This document shows, one piece after another, positions 19,875 through 31,251 of a stretch of DNA of 64,000 bases. Below the pieces are notes generated by a model, which made no database searches, had not been told where the DNA came from, and saw only the letters and a program-made list of their open reading frames with translations. A program made the position numbers and the translations under genes. The stretch is from positions 62,001 through 126,000 of the forward strand of contig CAJJBD010000014.1 of assembly GCA_905182325.1 (NCBI GenBank), written 5' to 3'. How positions within the stretch are numbered: the stretch's first letter is position 1; each line of letters starts with the position of its first letter. The DNA is from an uncultured Planktomarina sp. (lineage in GTDB: Bacteria > Pseudomonadota > Alphaproteobacteria > Rhodobacterales > Rhodobacteraceae).

Positions 19875-20249
19875 GCTACTAGTTTTCCCCAAATATAAAG
19901 TCTAGCCAAAATCTAATGCTGACGTGCACCCGCACCTCAACAAAGGAAATATAATCCAACTCATGGCTACATCTGGATCAAAGCCCCGGCGAAATAGCGA
20001 TAGCATCCATCTTTAGGTGCCAAACTACGTTTTTAACAGATCATAGTATCGCTGTGCAGCAGCAATAACCTTAGATCTCCACTATTCCCCAGAGTTCAAA
20101 ATCCGACTCGCTAAACATATTTATCCACGGCTGAACTATCTCTGCAACTGATCTTCATTCTTGACTCGTATTTTTCCTAAAAAGAATCTCTTAGTCATGG
20201 AAATGTGGCTAGGTTGTTTTAAAAAAAATTCTTTTTTTTCTGTCTCTTA
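19875..20249. other. Candidate chromosomal origin (oriC) between dnaA and rpsT
   Basis: This gap of about 375 bases has no ORF and sits at the conserved origin position for Rhodobacterales. Visible elements are one DnaA-box-like 9-mer with one mismatch (TTATCCACG, 20121-20129), two with two mismatches (TCTGGATCA, 19972-19980; TGTGGCTAG, 20204-20212), three GANTC sites (methylation target of CcrM) within 84 bases at 20105, 20163 and 20184, and an AT-rich block of A and T runs at 20217-20240 that could be the unwinding element. Box density is modest, so the call rests partly on position. Confidence 0.55.
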
Positions 20250-20291
20250 AAACTAAAAGGGCGCTAAATTAAATCAGCGCCCTTTTAGTTT
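20250..20291 (-). terminator. Strong intrinsic terminator of rpsT
   Basis: A perfect 16-bp inverted repeat (20250-20265 with 20276-20291, arms beginning AAACTAAAAGGGCGCT) around a ten-base loop. GC-rich core with A/T flanks on both sides, so it could stop transcripts in either direction. It ends the rpsT mRNA and shields the origin region from it. Confidence 0.9.
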
Positions 20292-20309
20292 AATTATTTT
20301 ATCAATCTT

Positions 20310-20573
20310 TTAGGAAATTGCTTTTACCCTTGAAGCTAAACGAGAAACTTTTCTTGATGCTGTATTTTTATGAAAAATTCCTTTTGTAACACCACGCATA
20401 ATTTCAGGTTGTGCTGCTATTAAAGCAGCAGAGGCGGCTTCTTTGTCATTAGTTGCGATAGCCTCTTCTACTTTTTTCAAAAAAGAACGTATTCTAGATC
20501 TGCGGTTTTTATTAACCACGGTACGCCGTTCAATTTGACGGGCGCGTTTCTTTGCTTGAGGCGAATTTGCCAT
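20310..20573 (-). CDS. rpsT: 30S ribosomal protein S20
   Basis: S20 binds the 5' domain and helix 44 of 16S rRNA early in 30S assembly. The 87-residue basic protein begins [17 protein letters not shown] and ends in the [16 protein letters not shown] type tail; the whole length and alanine/lysine-rich helical composition match the family. It is monocistronic, with a strong terminator 20 bases after the stop. The position between enoyl-CoA hydratase and dnaA is the usual one in Rhodobacterales. Confidence 0.98.
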   Translation of the reverse strand: MANSPQAKKRARQIERRTVVNKNRRSRIRSFLKKVEEAIATNDKEAASAALIAAQPEIMRGVTKGIFHKNTASRKVSRLASRVKAIS

Positions 20574-20725
20574 TTTGAAAATTCCTATTTTATATCTCGT
20601 GATCCACTAAATAAAAAAGGACCACAAAACGAGACCAATTCAAATAAAGCCAAAGCGGGCCACGCGCGCATTTTTCTTATGTTGAACTAAAGTATTTTTT
20701 CAAGAATGCAACCTAATTAAAAAGA

Positions 20726-21502
20726 TTACTTATCTCGAAATTGTGGATCACGCTTTTCAAGAAATGCCGACATACCCTCTTTTTGATCATCAGTTGCGAA
20801 CAAGGAATGAAAAACACGTCGTTCAAATAATAGACCCTCAGACAATGTTGTCTCGAATGATCTGTTTACTGCATCTTTGGCAGCTTTTGCTGTAATTTGA
20901 GATTTCTCAGCAATTTTAACAGCTACCTCTAAAGCTACTTCCATTAACATTTTATCTGGAACAATTCGACTTACTAATCCTACACGTTCAGCTTCCTGCG
21001 CGTCCATAAATCGTCCGGTCAAATGCATATCCATGGCTTTAGATTTTCCTACAAAGCGTGTGAGCCTTTGCGTCCCACCAATTCCGGCAATTACACCCAA
21101 ATTTATTTCTGGTTGGCCAAATTTCGCGCTTTCCGCACAAATAATAAAATCACACATCATAGCTAGCTCACATCCGCCACCAAGTGCGTAACCAGAAACT
21201 GCAGCTATAATTGGTTTTTTTGCATTTTGAACAGGGGCCATGCTAGCTCCAAATAAGTCTTGTGCCACTACCTCAACAAAAGTCTTATTGGCCATCTCAG
21301 TTATGTCAGCACCAGCTGCAAATGCTTTTTCAGATCCAGTAATTATCATGCATCGAACTTTATGGTTATTTTCAGCATTGGTTACCGCATCACCTAATTC
21401 CTCAACCAGCTGGCTATTTAGAGCATTTAGTGCCGATGGTCGGTTTAAAGTAATCACACATACATGGTCAGAGGTTTTGACAATGATCGTTTCATAAGCC
21501 AT
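20726..21502 (-). CDS. Enoyl-CoA hydratase (crotonase family)
   Basis: A 258-residue crotonase-fold enzyme that hydrates trans-2-enoyl-CoA in beta-oxidation. The oxyanion hole segment is [12 protein letters not shown], and the two catalytic glutamates lie in [11 protein letters not shown] (near 112) and [20 protein letters not shown] (near 132), as in rat mitochondrial ECHS1. The C-terminus [10 protein letters not shown] is close to the typical KRxPxFxxR/K. It precedes mutM in reverse order on the same strand, with 61 bases between mutM stop side and its own start; this neighbourhood is conserved in Rhodobacterales. Confidence 0.94.
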   Translation of the reverse strand: MAYETIIVKTSDHVCVITLNRPSALNALNSQLVEELGDAVTNAENNHKVRCMIITGSEKAFAAGADITEMANKTFVEVVAQDLFGASMAPVQNAKKPIIAAVSGYALGGGCELAMMCDFIICAESAKFGQPEINLGVIAGIGGTQRLTRFVGKSKAMDMHLTGRFMDAQEAERVGLVSRIVPDKMLMEVALEVAVKIAEKSQITAKAAKDAVNRSFETTLSEGLLFERRVFHSLFATDDQKEGMSAFLEKRDPQFRDK

Positions 21503-21563
21503 TTTTTAGTACCTGGTTTTTGTATCAGGAGTACCGCGTAACACGTTCACACTCTAGTTCAAG

Positions 21564-22415
21564 CTATGTTTGGCAGGTTGGACAATAGAAAGTAGAACGG
21601 CCAGACTGCTGAATGCGTTTAATAATCCCATCGCAATTATCAGTATAACAGGGCAACGACTCACGCCCATACACACCAAAACTATGTTGGAAATAACCTA
21701 ATTCACCATCTACTTGACGATAGTCTTTTAAGCTCGACCCTCCGGCTAAAATGGCATTTGATAAGACTTCACGAACAATTGGGACAATTGTGTTCACACG
21801 TTTTTTTGATAAACTCCCAGACCTACGTTTAGGTGAAATATGTGCGTGGTGAAGTACTTCGCAGACATAAATGTTTCCAAGGCCTGCAATGATTCTCTGA
21901 TCAAGAAGAACATTCTTTATTGATGATTTTTTTCCAACCAGCGCTAACTGAAGGTATGTCTCGTTAAATGAATTACCCAAAGGTTCCAGACCTAAAGATG
22001 CCAGCAACTTATGTTTATCTACCCTCGGTGTTGGCACTAGATCCATCATCCCAAAACGCCGGGCATCATTGAATGTAATTCGTATATTGTTTGCCATATA
22101 AAGTACAACGTGGTCGTGTTTTTCTTTTACAAAGTTCTTGAGCTGAAAATCACCAACCTGCATGTCAGAAATCAGCATTCGCCCAGACATTCCTAGATGA
22201 ATGAGCAAAGTTTCATCAGTATCAAGATCTACCAAGATGTATTTAGCTCTACGCCGCAATCGGACAACACAGGCACCAGTTAACCGTTGAGCCATATTAG
22301 GTGGAAAGGGCCATCTTAAATCCGGCCTGTTAACTTCAGCTTTTAATATCACCTTATTTTGCATAACAGGTTCTAAACCCGTACGGACAGTCTCTACCTC
22401 TGGTAATTCAGGCAT
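21564..22415 (-). CDS. mutM: Formamidopyrimidine-DNA glycosylase
   Basis: MutM (Fpg) removes 8-oxoguanine and formamidopyrimidines and cuts the abasic site. The N-terminus must be processed to Pro: [11 protein letters not shown] starts at ATG 22415, six bases after AAGGGA, while ATG 22421 would add Met-Pro and bury the catalytic proline, so 22415 is the start. Other features: [36 protein letters not shown], and the C-terminal zinc finger C-x4-C (PCYTDNC) ... CPTC with QSGRSTFYC. The C-x4-C spacing differs from the E. coli C-x2-C and is common in alphaproteobacteria. Confidence 0.97.
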   Translation of the reverse strand: MPELPEVETVRTGLEPVMQNKVILKAEVNRPDLRWPFPPNMAQRLTGACVVRLRRRAKYILVDLDTDETLLIHLGMSGRMLISDMQVGDFQLKNFVKEKHDHVVLYMANNIRITFNDARRFGMMDLVPTPRVDKHKLLASLGLEPLGNSFNETYLQLALVGKKSSIKNVLLDQRIIAGLGNIYVCEVLHHAHISPKRRSGSLSKKRVNTIVPIVREVLSNAILAGGSSLKDYRQVDGELGYFQHSFGVYGRESLPCYTDNCDGIIKRIQQSGRSTFYCPTCQT

Positions 22416-22498
22416 TGGCATTCCCTTATAGAACAGCTCATTGTATCAGCCGTCGTCCTCTTTATAAGGGAGTGTAACATTACTAAAGGGCAAGGCCC

Positions 22499-23251
22499 AT
22501 GCAAAACGAAAAAGGCAAAACAACACATTTTGGCTTCCAGACTGTGCCAGAGGTTGATAAAGCAGGCAAAGTTCAAGAAGTTTTTTCTTCTGTGGCAAGC
22601 AAGTACGACCTCATGAACGACGTTATGAGCTTGGGCATACACCGAATTTGGAAAGAAGCCATGATGGATTGGCTTGCTCCAAAACCAGGTCAAAACCTAT
22701 TGGACGTGGCGGGTGGTACTGGAGACATTAGTTTAAAGTTTTTATCAAGGGCTGGATTGGGACACGCAACAGTACTAGACTTTACAGAAGATATGTTAGC
22801 CGCTGGGAAGGCTAGGCCTATATCCCGTAAAATAAAAGAATCTATAGATTGGGTTGTGGGTGATGCATTAGCACTTCCTTTTCCTGACAATTTTTTTGAC
22901 GTTTATACAATTAGCTTTGGCATCAGAAATGTTACACATCCCTACAAAGCACTAACTGAAGCTTATCGTGTTTTACGACCTGGTGGCAGATTAATGGTTT
23001 TAGAATTTAATAAAATCCCTATTCCCTTAGCTCAAAAAATCTATGATCTATATTCATTTAACATTATTCCAAATATGGGAAAAATAATTACTGGGGATCG
23101 TGAAAGTTATCAATATTTGGTTGAATCGATTCGAAAATTTCCTGATCAAGAAACCTTTTTGAACTTGTTGAAAAAAGCCAATTTTGAAAACACCAGCTTT
23201 CGAAACCTATCACTAGGAATTGCTGCAATCCACTCAGGATGGAAAATTTAG
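22499..23251 (+). CDS. ubiE: Ubiquinone biosynthesis C-methyltransferase UbiE
   Basis: UbiE methylates the benzoquinol ring in ubiquinone (and menaquinone) synthesis with SAM. The 250-residue protein carries [19 protein letters not shown] and IHRIWK near the N-terminus, SAM motif [12 protein letters not shown], the [10 protein letters not shown] motif, and [24 protein letters not shown]. ubiB begins on the next base after the stop, so the two form one operon. Divergent from mutM, 83 bases between starts. Confidence 0.98.
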   Translation: MQNEKGKTTHFGFQTVPEVDKAGKVQEVFSSVASKYDLMNDVMSLGIHRIWKEAMMDWLAPKPGQNLLDVAGGTGDISLKFLSRAGLGHATVLDFTEDMLAAGKARPISRKIKESIDWVVGDALALPFPDNFFDVYTISFGIRNVTHPYKALTEAYRVLRPGGRLMVLEFNKIPIPLAQKIYDLYSFNIIPNMGKIITGDRESYQYLVESIRKFPDQETFLNLLKKANFENTSFRNLSLGIAAIHSGWKI

Positions 23252-24781
23252 ATGCGTGGACCACATAATATATTTCGACTTATCCGTACCGGCGCCACGC
23301 TGGAACGTACTGGAGCTATGAATGTAATATTAAATGCATACAAGGCGCCCTTGGGCGTAAGGGTGGCTGCCAAGGTATTAGGATGGCCCTTTCAATGGTT
23401 GGGTTATAAAGGCGACTCATCGATGCCAGCCGCTCCCCGCGCACTAACAGCGTTGGGTCCAGCTTACATAAAGTTTGGGCAAATTCTGTCAACAAGGCCA
23501 GATGTGGTTGGGAATGAATTAGCTGCTCAAATGCGCATTCTCCAAGACAAACTGCCACCATTTGCTATGGCAGAAGCTAAAAAAATGATTGAGGCTGAGC
23601 TAAATAAGCCGTTAAATGAGACGTTTCAAGAATTTAGTGAGCCAGTTGCTGCCGCGTCTATTGCTCAGGTTCATCGTGCAAAATTGGCAAGTGACGGATC
23701 AGATGTTGCTGTAAAGGTTTTACGTCCAGGAATTGAAAAAGCATTCCGAAGAGATATAGACGCGTTCTATTTTGCTGCAAAAATGGTTGAGCTTTTAGCG
23801 CCCAGCTCTAGAAGGCTACGACCCGTCGAAGTCATTCAGCATTTTGAAGGTGTGGTTTTAGGCGAGCTAGACCTTCGACTGGAAAGCAGTTCTGCCGGAG
23901 AGTTTGGAAAAAATACTGAGAATGATGCTGGCTTTCAACTGCCAAAGGTAAATTGGAGCCTTTCTGGAAAAAGCATTATGACTTTAGATTGGGTTGAAGG
24001 TATTTCAGCTGGAGACAACTCAGCCTTAGATGCCGCTGGCCATTCTCGTAAAAATATTAGTGAGAGGCTCTTACAATTGTTTTTACAACATGCCTTACGA
24101 GATGGGTTTTTCCATGCAGATTTACATCAAGGAAACCTAAAGATTGCTTCAAACGGTGATATAATCGCATATGACTTTGGCATCATGGGTAGAATTGATG
24201 AATATACCCGCCGCGTTTATGCTGAAATTTTATTTGGATTTATTCGTAGGGATTACAAGCGAGTGGCAGAGGTTCATTTTGAAGCTGGTTATGTTCCTGC
24301 GGATAAAGACGTTGATGAGTTTGCCCAAGCGTTGCGCGCTGTTGGGGAACCTATATTTGGAATGGATGCCACCCAGATCAGTATGGGCCGCGTTCTAACA
24401 TATCTCTTTAATGTTACAGAACAGTTTGGGATGGAGACCCGCACAGAATTAATTTTACTTCAAAGAACGATGGTCGTCGTTGAAGGCGTTGCACGTAGTC
24501 TCCATCCACAAATTAATATTTGGGAAGTTGCTAGTCCAATAGTCCAGGACTACATAAAACAAAGTATTGGGCCTAAAGCATTAGCTAGAGACCTTTTAAA
24601 CACAGTTCGTGTTTTAGCCCGCTTTGGTCCAAAACTACCACAAATTGCCGAGGCAGCTTTAATAAAAACTTATAACACACCACAATTAAATGAAAAATAT
24701 CCGCCGTCAAGAAAGCGTTGGGTTTTGTTTGCACTTATCGTTGGACTTCTTATTGGCTGGTTGGTTCCACATATTTTCTAA
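23252..24781 (+). CDS. ubiB: UbiB family atypical kinase for ubiquinone biosynthesis
   Basis: UbiB is an inner-membrane ABC1/ADCK-type protein needed for ubiquinone synthesis, acting as an ATPase or lipid-extraction factor. In 509 residues: the family-specific KxGQ motif (AYIKFGQILSTRPD), the AAASIAQVHRA motif in place of a glycine-rich loop, VAVKVLRPG with the ATP-binding Lys, the catalytic region FFHADLHQGNLKI, and DFGIMGR for metal binding. Two C-terminal hydrophobic helices end the protein (KRWVLFALIVGLLIGWLVPHIF is the second). ATG directly follows the ubiE TAG. Confidence 0.96.
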   Translation: MRGPHNIFRLIRTGATLERTGAMNVILNAYKAPLGVRVAAKVLGWPFQWLGYKGDSSMPAAPRALTALGPAYIKFGQILSTRPDVVGNELAAQMRILQDKLPPFAMAEAKKMIEAELNKPLNETFQEFSEPVAAASIAQVHRAKLASDGSDVAVKVLRPGIEKAFRRDIDAFYFAAKMVELLAPSSRRLRPVEVIQHFEGVVLGELDLRLESSSAGEFGKNTENDAGFQLPKVNWSLSGKSIMTLDWVEGISAGDNSALDAAGHSRKNISERLLQLFLQHALRDGFFHADLHQGNLKIASNGDIIAYDFGIMGRIDEYTRRVYAEILFGFIRRDYKRVAEVHFEAGYVPADKDVDEFAQALRAVGEPIFGMDATQISMGRVLTYLFNVTEQFGMETRTELILLQRTMVVVEGVARSLHPQINIWEVASPIVQDYIKQSIGPKALARDLLNTVRVLARFGPKLPQIAEAALIKTYNTPQLNEKYPPSRKRWVLFALIVGLLIGWLVPHIF

Positions 24782-24896
24782 AAAATGTGTGCTTTTCTGG
24801 GCTGATTCATCAAAAAATTGGTGCATGGTATTTTGATTGTACAGGATATAAAAATTTAAAAAATAATTGGCCTAACAAGATTAAAGAGGACAAATT

Positions 24897-26240
24897 ATGG
24901 AACGAAAACTATTTGGCACCGACGGTATGCGAGGAACTGCCAATACATACCCAATGACAGCAGAAGTTGCTTTACGTTTGGCTACAGCCGCTGGACGTTA
25001 TTTTCGCCAAGATAAAAAAAAGTCCCATAAAGTAGTTATAGGAAAAGACACCCGCCGATCTGGATACATGATTGAAAATGCCCTTACCTCTGGCTTTTTG
25101 TCTACTGGAATGAATGTGGTGCTATTGGGCCCAATTCCTACCCCGGCAGTTGGTATGCTAACACATTCAATGCGTGCGGATGTTGGAGTAATGATTTCAG
25201 CAAGCCACAACCCCCATTACGATAATGGGATAAAATTCTTTGGCCCAGACGGATATAAACTTTCAGATGCTGCAGAAATAGAGATTGAAGCTCTTTTTCA
25301 AACAGGTGTTGATTTGTGTTTAGCTGAAAACATTGGACGCGCTAGCCGAGTTGAAAGCGCAGCAGGGCGATATGTGGAAGCAGCTAAATCCACTTTCCCT
25401 AAAGGAAGACGTTTAGATGGCTTGAAGGTTGTGATCGACTGTGCGAATGGCGCTGCTTATCGAACTGCACCAGAGGTTTTGTGGGAGTTAGGCGCTGAGG
25501 TTATTCCCATTGGAATAGAACCTGACGGCTATAATATTAATCGAAATGTAGGGTCTACAGCACCCCAAGCTGCTGTAAAAGCTGTGTTGGAAAATCATGC
25601 CGATTTAGGCATCTGTTTGGACGGTGACGCAGACCGCGTCATAATTGTTGATGAAAAAGGTCAGATCGCTGATGGCGATCAAATTATGGGCTTAATTGCA
25701 AAACGGTGGGCCGAAAAAAAGATATTAAAGGGTGGGGCCTTGGTGGCCACAGTAATGTCAAACTTGGGCCTAGAGCGTTGGTTAGGGCAACAAGGAATTG
25801 GTCTTCATCGTACAAATGTTGGTGACCGCTATGTAGTAGAGGCGATGCGCGAAGGAGGTTTCAACCTTGGAGGAGAGCAATCTGGTCACATAGTAATGAA
25901 AGACTATGCCACAACCGGTGATGGACTTTTGGCTGGGCTTCAGTTTTTGGCAACTTTGGTTGAAACAAACAAACCAGCCAGTGAACTAGCTAAGGTTTTC
26001 ACACCATGCCCACAGGCACTAAAAAATATTAAATATGTGGCTGGTAATGCACCCCTTGATAACGCCAAAGTCAAAGCAGTTATTAAAGAATCAAAAACCA
26101 TTTTAGCTGGAAAGGGCAGAATCTTAATTCGTGAATCCGGGACCGAACCACTTATTCGTGTCATGGTAGAGGCTGAAGATGAAACTCTTCTCTCACAGGT
26201 GATCGAGAATTTAGTTCAGGCAGTCCGTAGCGCAGCTTAA
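24897..26240 (+). CDS. glmM: Phosphoglucosamine mutase
   Basis: GlmM converts glucosamine-6-phosphate to glucosamine-1-phosphate for peptidoglycan and LPS precursors. The 447-residue protein begins [14 protein letters not shown]; the phosphorylated Ser103 is in ISASHNP, the metal loop is DGDADR near 241, the sugar-binding loop GGEQSGHI, and the phosphate-binding loop [12 protein letters not shown] at the C-terminus. AGAGGA lies seven bases before ATG. It has a 115-base gap after ubiB and may have its own promoter. Confidence 0.98.
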   Translation: MERKLFGTDGMRGTANTYPMTAEVALRLATAAGRYFRQDKKKSHKVVIGKDTRRSGYMIENALTSGFLSTGMNVVLLGPIPTPAVGMLTHSMRADVGVMISASHNPHYDNGIKFFGPDGYKLSDAAEIEIEALFQTGVDLCLAENIGRASRVESAAGRYVEAAKSTFPKGRRLDGLKVVIDCANGAAYRTAPEVLWELGAEVIPIGIEPDGYNINRNVGSTAPQAAVKAVLENHADLGICLDGDADRVIIVDEKGQIADGDQIMGLIAKRWAEKKILKGGALVATVMSNLGLERWLGQQGIGLHRTNVGDRYVVEAMREGGFNLGGEQSGHIVMKDYATTGDGLLAGLQFLATLVETNKPASELAKVFTPCPQALKNIKYVAGNAPLDNAKVKAVIKESKTILAGKGRILIRESGTEPLIRVMVEAEDETLLSQVIENLVQAVRSAA

Positions 26241-26336
26241 TTACGAGGTAAGCCCTTCCTAATATAAAACACGGTACCAAGAGGATTCTATCTAACAGGT
26301 TTTACGATTGGGAGTTCTTCTAAATTTAAGTGCACT

Positions 26337-29009
26337 CTATACTTTTCCATGGCAATGCTTAAATTTTTTATTGGATCCACACGGACATCTGTCATTACGG
26401 CCTGGTGCACCCCATGTAGTTTGATCATTTTCATCAAAACTATTAACTTCCAAATCTGAATTTTGATTTGATTTCTGAAGCTTAACCTGTCGCGTTATTT
26501 CATTCATCAGCGTTTTTTGTTCCTCTGAGGATCTCATTCTTGCATACCCCAGTCGTTGACTTACCTGCTCCCGGAGCCCATCAAGTAGCCCTTGAAAAAG
26601 TTGAAAAGCTTCTGACTTATATTCATTCAACGGATCTCGTTGTGCATAACCACGGAATCCGACAACAGAACGCAAATGCTCTAATGTCAGCAGATGTTCT
26701 CGCCACTTGCTATCAATCGTTTCCAATAAAACTTGCTTTTCAATCGCACGCATATTTTCTGGACCAAAGTCTACTGCTTTTTTAGCCATCAGGGTATCTA
26801 CTGCGTTTTCTAACTTATCTTGAATTATCACATCATCTACACCCTCCATCGAGGCCCAATCAGATACAGGAACTTCAAGTGCCAAGTTTTCTAAAAGGGC
26901 GGCTTGCAAACCATCAGTATCCCATTGGTCTGAGTACGTTTTTGGTGGCATAAACTGCGCAACCAAATCATCAATAACCTGATGACGCATATCTTGCGTA
27001 ACTTCAGCTAGATCTTCAGCTTCCATAATTTCCCGGCGCTGGCCAAAAATGACTTTTCGTTGCTCGTTCATTACATCATCAAACTTCAATAACTGTTTAC
27101 GAATATCAAAATTACGGCCCTCTACTTTAGCTTGAGCTCGCTCTAAAGATTTATTCACCCAAGGGTGTATAATCGCTTCACCATCCTTCATACCAAGTGT
27201 GTTTAAAACTTTTTCAAGACGCTCCGACCCAAAAATACGCATCAGATCATCGTCGAGCGATAGAAAGAAAGAACTACGGCCAGGGTCTCCCTGGCGACCA
27301 GACCGGCCACGCAACTGGTTATCAATCCTACGAGACTCATGCCTCTCCGTAGCCAACACATAAAGACCTCCAGCCTCTTTGACCGCTTTTTCATCTGCAA
27401 TATGTTGCTCCTCCATTCGACCACGAATATCATCTGGGTTAGCAGCGGGATCCGCAGCGATAGCCTCCATAATAGAAAACTCAACATTACCACCCAATTT
27501 AATATCAGTGCCACGACCAGCCATATTTGTTGCGATTGTTACCCCACCCAATTTGCCGGCATCAGCCACGATTTTTGCCTCTTGTTCATGTTGGCGAGCG
27601 TTAAGAACACTGTGAGGCACTTTCTCTTCTTTCAATAAACCAGATAAAAACTCAGACTTTTCAATAGAAGTTGTGCCAACTAATACTGGCTGCTGTTTTC
27701 CATGTGCTAATTTAATTGCATCAACCACAGCAGCGTATTTTTCAGCTGTCGATCTATAAACCTGATCATCTTCATCACTGCGGTCAATCAATCTGTTGGT
27801 TGGAACCTCAACAACACCCAAATTATAAATTTCCTCAAATTCAGCTGCTTCTGTTAAAGCCGTTCCAGTCATCCCTGCTAATTTATCATATAGCCTAAAA
27901 TAGTTTTGGAATGTGACAGAAGCTAAGGTAACATTTTCAGGTTGAATTTTGCAGAGCTCTTTTGCCTCAATTGCCTGGTGCAAGCCATCAGATAGTCTCC
28001 GACCAGCCATCATTCTGCCCGTAAACTCGTCGATCAAAACAACTTCACCATCCTGGACGATATAGTCTTTGTCACGAGTAAAAAGCTTGTGGGCACGAAG
28101 ACCTTGATTTACGTGGTGCACAATTGTTGTGCTTTCTGGGTCATAAAGTGACTGCCCTTCAGGCAATATATTTTTTTCAAGCAAAATGACTTCTAGCCAT
28201 TCATTGCCATCATCTGTAAATGTCACATTTCTGGTTTTTTCATCCAGTGTAAAATGGTCATCTAATATTTCAGGAATTAACTTATCTACAGTTTGATAAA
28301 GCTCTGAGCGATCTTGTGCTGGACCAGAGATGATCAAAGGTGTTCGAGCTTCATCTATTAAAATAGAATCTACCTCATCCACTATCGCAAAATTGTGGTG
28401 ACGTTGGTGCATCTGATTTAGTTCAGCCTTCATATTGTCACGAAGATAATCAAAACCAAGTTCATTATTCGTAGCATAAGTCACATCACATGCGTAAGCT
28501 GCTGCCTTTTCTTCATCTTGCTGCTGGGGATAAACAACGCCTGTAGTTAACCCTAAAGCACCATATACTTTTGACATCCATTCTGCGTCACGGCGCGCGA
28601 GATAGTCGTTAACCGTTACAATGTGTACACCTTTACCCGTTAGTGCATTTAAATAGGCTGGAAAAGTTGCGACGAGTGTTTTGCCTTCACCAGTTTTCAT
28701 TTCCGCTATATTTCCTTGGTGTAGAAATATACCTCCCATCAGTTGCACATCAAAGGCACGAAGACCTAATGAGCGCCGAGCAGCCTCACGGCAGTTTGCA
28801 AAAGCTTCGGGTAGTAGGTTATCTAATGCTTCGCCACTTTTGGCTCGTTTTTTTAAATCTTCTGTTTTTAAAATTATAGCTGCGTCACTTAGGCTCTCAA
28901 AGTCTGTTTCGAGCAAATTAATTTGGTCAACCAGCGGCTGCGTCACTTTGATTTTGCGATCGTTTGGTGTGCCAAAAACTTTTTTAGCAATTTTTCCTAG
29001 GCCTAACAT
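26337..29009 (-). CDS. secA: Preprotein translocase ATPase SecA
   Basis: SecA drives post-translational export through SecYEG. The 890-residue protein has Walker [11 protein letters not shown] near 103, [20 protein letters not shown] (Walker B), [14 protein letters not shown], and [12 protein letters not shown] of the second nucleotide-binding fold. The C-terminal zinc-binding tail [19 protein letters not shown], which binds SecB and phospholipid, is intact. Divergent from the parvulin gene, about 185 bases between starts. Confidence 0.98.
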   Translation of the reverse strand: MLGLGKIAKKVFGTPNDRKIKVTQPLVDQINLLETDFESLSDAAIILKTEDLKKRAKSGEALDNLLPEAFANCREAARRSLGLRAFDVQLMGGIFLHQGNIAEMKTGEGKTLVATFPAYLNALTGKGVHIVTVNDYLARRDAEWMSKVYGALGLTTGVVYPQQQDEEKAAAYACDVTYATNNELGFDYLRDNMKAELNQMHQRHHNFAIVDEVDSILIDEARTPLIISGPAQDRSELYQTVDKLIPEILDDHFTLDEKTRNVTFTDDGNEWLEVILLEKNILPEGQSLYDPESTTIVHHVNQGLRAHKLFTRDKDYIVQDGEVVLIDEFTGRMMAGRRLSDGLHQAIEAKELCKIQPENVTLASVTFQNYFRLYDKLAGMTGTALTEAAEFEEIYNLGVVEVPTNRLIDRSDEDDQVYRSTAEKYAAVVDAIKLAHGKQQPVLVGTTSIEKSEFLSGLLKEEKVPHSVLNARQHEQEAKIVADAGKLGGVTIATNMAGRGTDIKLGGNVEFSIMEAIAADPAANPDDIRGRMEEQHIADEKAVKEAGGLYVLATERHESRRIDNQLRGRSGRQGDPGRSSFFLSLDDDLMRIFGSERLEKVLNTLGMKDGEAIIHPWVNKSLERAQAKVEGRNFDIRKQLLKFDDVMNEQRKVIFGQRREIMEAEDLAEVTQDMRHQVIDDLVAQFMPPKTYSDQWDTDGLQAALLENLALEVPVSDWASMEGVDDVIIQDKLENAVDTLMAKKAVDFGPENMRAIEKQVLLETIDSKWREHLLTLEHLRSVVGFRGYAQRDPLNEYKSEAFQLFQGLLDGLREQVSQRLGYARMRSSEEQKTLMNEITRQVKLQKSNQNSDLEVNSFDENDQTTWGAPGRNDRCPCGSNKKFKHCHGKV

Positions 29010-29194
29010 GTTTGCTCCGCTTGGTTGTTTAATTATATGGGTGATCCACTTGCCCGTATCAAAACCTAAGCATATGGATTGCCGGTAGTCATTTCAAGAG
29101 AAGCTGGTCCCTCAAGTCTAATAAAGCGATGTATGGGGCCTAGATTACAGTGTCAACGGCATCGGAAATTACCTGTGCACCAGAGGATGAAAAT

Positions 29195-30037
29195 ATGCTA
29201 CCACCAAGTTCACTTTTGATTGGGGCAATCCTTACATTCATGCTTTCCTCGCAAGTTAAAGCACAAGAGCCAAGCCTAAACACTATAGCAGCAACCGTTA
29301 ATGGCACAACTATAACGCTGGGACACATCCTAGACATAAAACGACAGCTGCCAGATCAATACCAAAGTTTAAGTAATGAAGTATTATTTACAAATATTGT
29401 AGATCAGTTAGTCCAACAAGAGATACTAGCTAGCTCATTCAAGAAAGACCCAGAGTGGGTTTCAATCACAATGCAGAACGAGCGGCGCAATATTTTATCA
29501 ACAATTATAATTGACAAGATTCGTGAAGAAGCAGTTTCAGACGAGATTTTGAAAGCTGCCTACTTACAAAGATACACTCAAATCATGGAAAATATGGAAT
29601 ATAAAGCTTCTCATATTTTAGTTGATACCATAGAAAAAGCCCAAGATCTTTTGAAAATGCTAGAAGATGGTGCGGGTTTTAGTGAAATGGCAATAAAGTA
29701 CTCGACTGGCTCATCCAGTCTGGATGGTGGGGATTTAGGCTGGTTTAAAAAAGGCCAAATGGTTGCACCATTTGAGACCGCAGTATTGGCTATGGAGGTA
29801 GGAACATACTCCAAACCTATTCAAACGCAATTTGGCTATCATTTAATTCACTTAGATGATCGCCGGGAGACACCACGTCCTAATTTCGAAGACATTCGTA
29901 GTAATCTAGAGATAGAACTACAAAATGTGGCAATTAATACATATCTTCGTGGAAGACTGGTTGATGCTAATGTTATTATGCCCAAAACTCCAATAGATTA
30001 TAATAAATTATCAACTTTAGACTTACAGGCAAAATAA
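29195..30037 (+). CDS. Periplasmic parvulin-type peptidyl-prolyl isomerase
   Basis: An exported foldase of 280 residues. A signal peptide covers about residues 1-24 (IGAILTFMLSSQVKAQ), then an N-terminal SurA/PrsA-like chaperone helix region (AATVNGTTITLGHIL), and a rotamase domain with YKASHILVDT, FSEMAIKYSTGSSSLDGGDLGWF, MVAPFETAVLAMEVG, and TQFGYHLIHLDD. ATG 29195 has GAGGA seven bases upstream; an upstream frame to 29150 is non-coding in character. The stop overlaps the argJ start by one base (TAATG). Position opposite secA fits a role in folding exported proteins. Confidence 0.93.
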   Translation: MLPPSSLLIGAILTFMLSSQVKAQEPSLNTIAATVNGTTITLGHILDIKRQLPDQYQSLSNEVLFTNIVDQLVQQEILASSFKKDPEWVSITMQNERRNILSTIIIDKIREEAVSDEILKAAYLQRYTQIMENMEYKASHILVDTIEKAQDLLKMLEDGAGFSEMAIKYSTGSSSLDGGDLGWFKKGQMVAPFETAVLAMEVGTYSKPIQTQFGYHLIHLDDRRETPRPNFEDIRSNLEIELQNVAINTYLRGRLVDANVIMPKTPIDYNKLSTLDLQAK

Positions 30038-31251
30038 TGAAAAGATCATCTCTAGCTCCTGACTTCTTTCCAGAACTACCAATTATAAAGGGAGTGCAGT
30101 TTGCCACAGGACAGACTGGTATAAAATATATCGACCGCGAAGATGTAATGCTAGCAAAGCTATCACCAGGAACAACTGTTTCTGGTGTTTTCACCCGTTC
30201 GACTACTCGATCAGCTTCAGTGCTTGATTGTCAATCCAAAATTGGTCTTAGCACAGACCAGGGTGCTGCAATTCTTGTTAACGCTGGAAATGCTAACGCT
30301 TTTACAGGTTCCAATGGTCAAGCCTCTGTTGATCGGATCTGTAAAGCTCTGGGCTCAACGTTAGACTTGCCAAAAAGCGCAATATTTACCTCCTCCACGG
30401 GTGTAATTGGAGAAATATTACCAGATCATAAAATTACAGATTGTATTGACGAGTTAAAAAATACGCTGAGCGATCAATCAATTAAAAGCGCAGCAAGTGC
30501 AATTATGACAACTGATACATTTCCAAAAGGATCTTCAGCTACTCTGGATATAGATGGCAAAAAGGTTTGCATTAGTGGAATTGCGAAGGGATCTGGCATG
30601 ATCGCACCAGATATGGCGACCATGCTTGTTTATATTTTTACTGATGCTGAGATTGGGCAAATAGACTTACAAAAGCTACTTCAAGACCTAACCAATAGAA
30701 CCTTTAACTGCATAACAGTTGATAGCGATACATCCACTTCTGATTCTTTAATTTGTGCGGCCACAGGCACCTCAGGCGTAGACGTCAGTAAAAGTTCAAA
30801 GTTTTCCCAATCATTGAAAAGTGTTATGCTAGATCTCGCCCAACAAGTGGTAAGAGATGGAGAGGGTGCAACAAAGTTTATCACTGTTAACGTTACAGGA
30901 GCAGCGTCTAACAAAGACGCACATCGGGTGGCTATGGCCACTGCAAACTCTCCATTAGTAAAAACAGCTATGGCTGGAGAAGATCCAAACTGGGGAAGAA
31001 TTGTAATGGCAGTTGGTAAATCAGGTGCATTAATTAATTGTGATCGTCTGTCCATATGGTTTGGATCACATTTGGTAGCAGAAAATGGCCGTGTAGCAAA
31101 AAACTACAAAGAAACCTTTGTTGCAAAATATATGAAACAAACCAGCCTATCAATTAGTATAGATTTGGGAATGGGTAAGTCACTTGGCACCGTGTGGACC
31201 TGTGATCTTACCAATGGTTATATTAAAATAAATGCTGATTATCGCTCATGA
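30037..31251 (+). CDS. argJ: Bifunctional ornithine acetyltransferase / N-acetylglutamate synthase
   Basis: ArgJ transfers acetyl from N-acetylornithine to glutamate, recycling acetyl groups in arginine synthesis. It is made as a proenzyme that self-cleaves before a Thr: the site here is APDMATMLVYIFTDA, with the Thr of ATML as the future N-terminal nucleophile near residue 197. Other features are NAGNANAFTG, IFTSSTGVIGE and GEDPNWGRIVMAVG. At 404 residues it has family length. Coupled to the parvulin gene (TAATG) and to mutT (ATGA overlap). argG is present at 52.9 kb. Confidence 0.97.
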   Translation: MKRSSLAPDFFPELPIIKGVQFATGQTGIKYIDREDVMLAKLSPGTTVSGVFTRSTTRSASVLDCQSKIGLSTDQGAAILVNAGNANAFTGSNGQASVDRICKALGSTLDLPKSAIFTSSTGVIGEILPDHKITDCIDELKNTLSDQSIKSAASAIMTTDTFPKGSSATLDIDGKKVCISGIAKGSGMIAPDMATMLVYIFTDAEIGQIDLQKLLQDLTNRTFNCITVDSDTSTSDSLICAATGTSGVDVSKSSKFSQSLKSVMLDLAQQVVRDGEGATKFITVNVTGAASNKDAHRVAMATANSPLVKTAMAGEDPNWGRIVMAVGKSGALINCDRLSIWFGSHLVAENGRVAKNYKETFVAKYMKQTSLSISIDLGMGKSLGTVWTCDLTNGYIKINADYRS

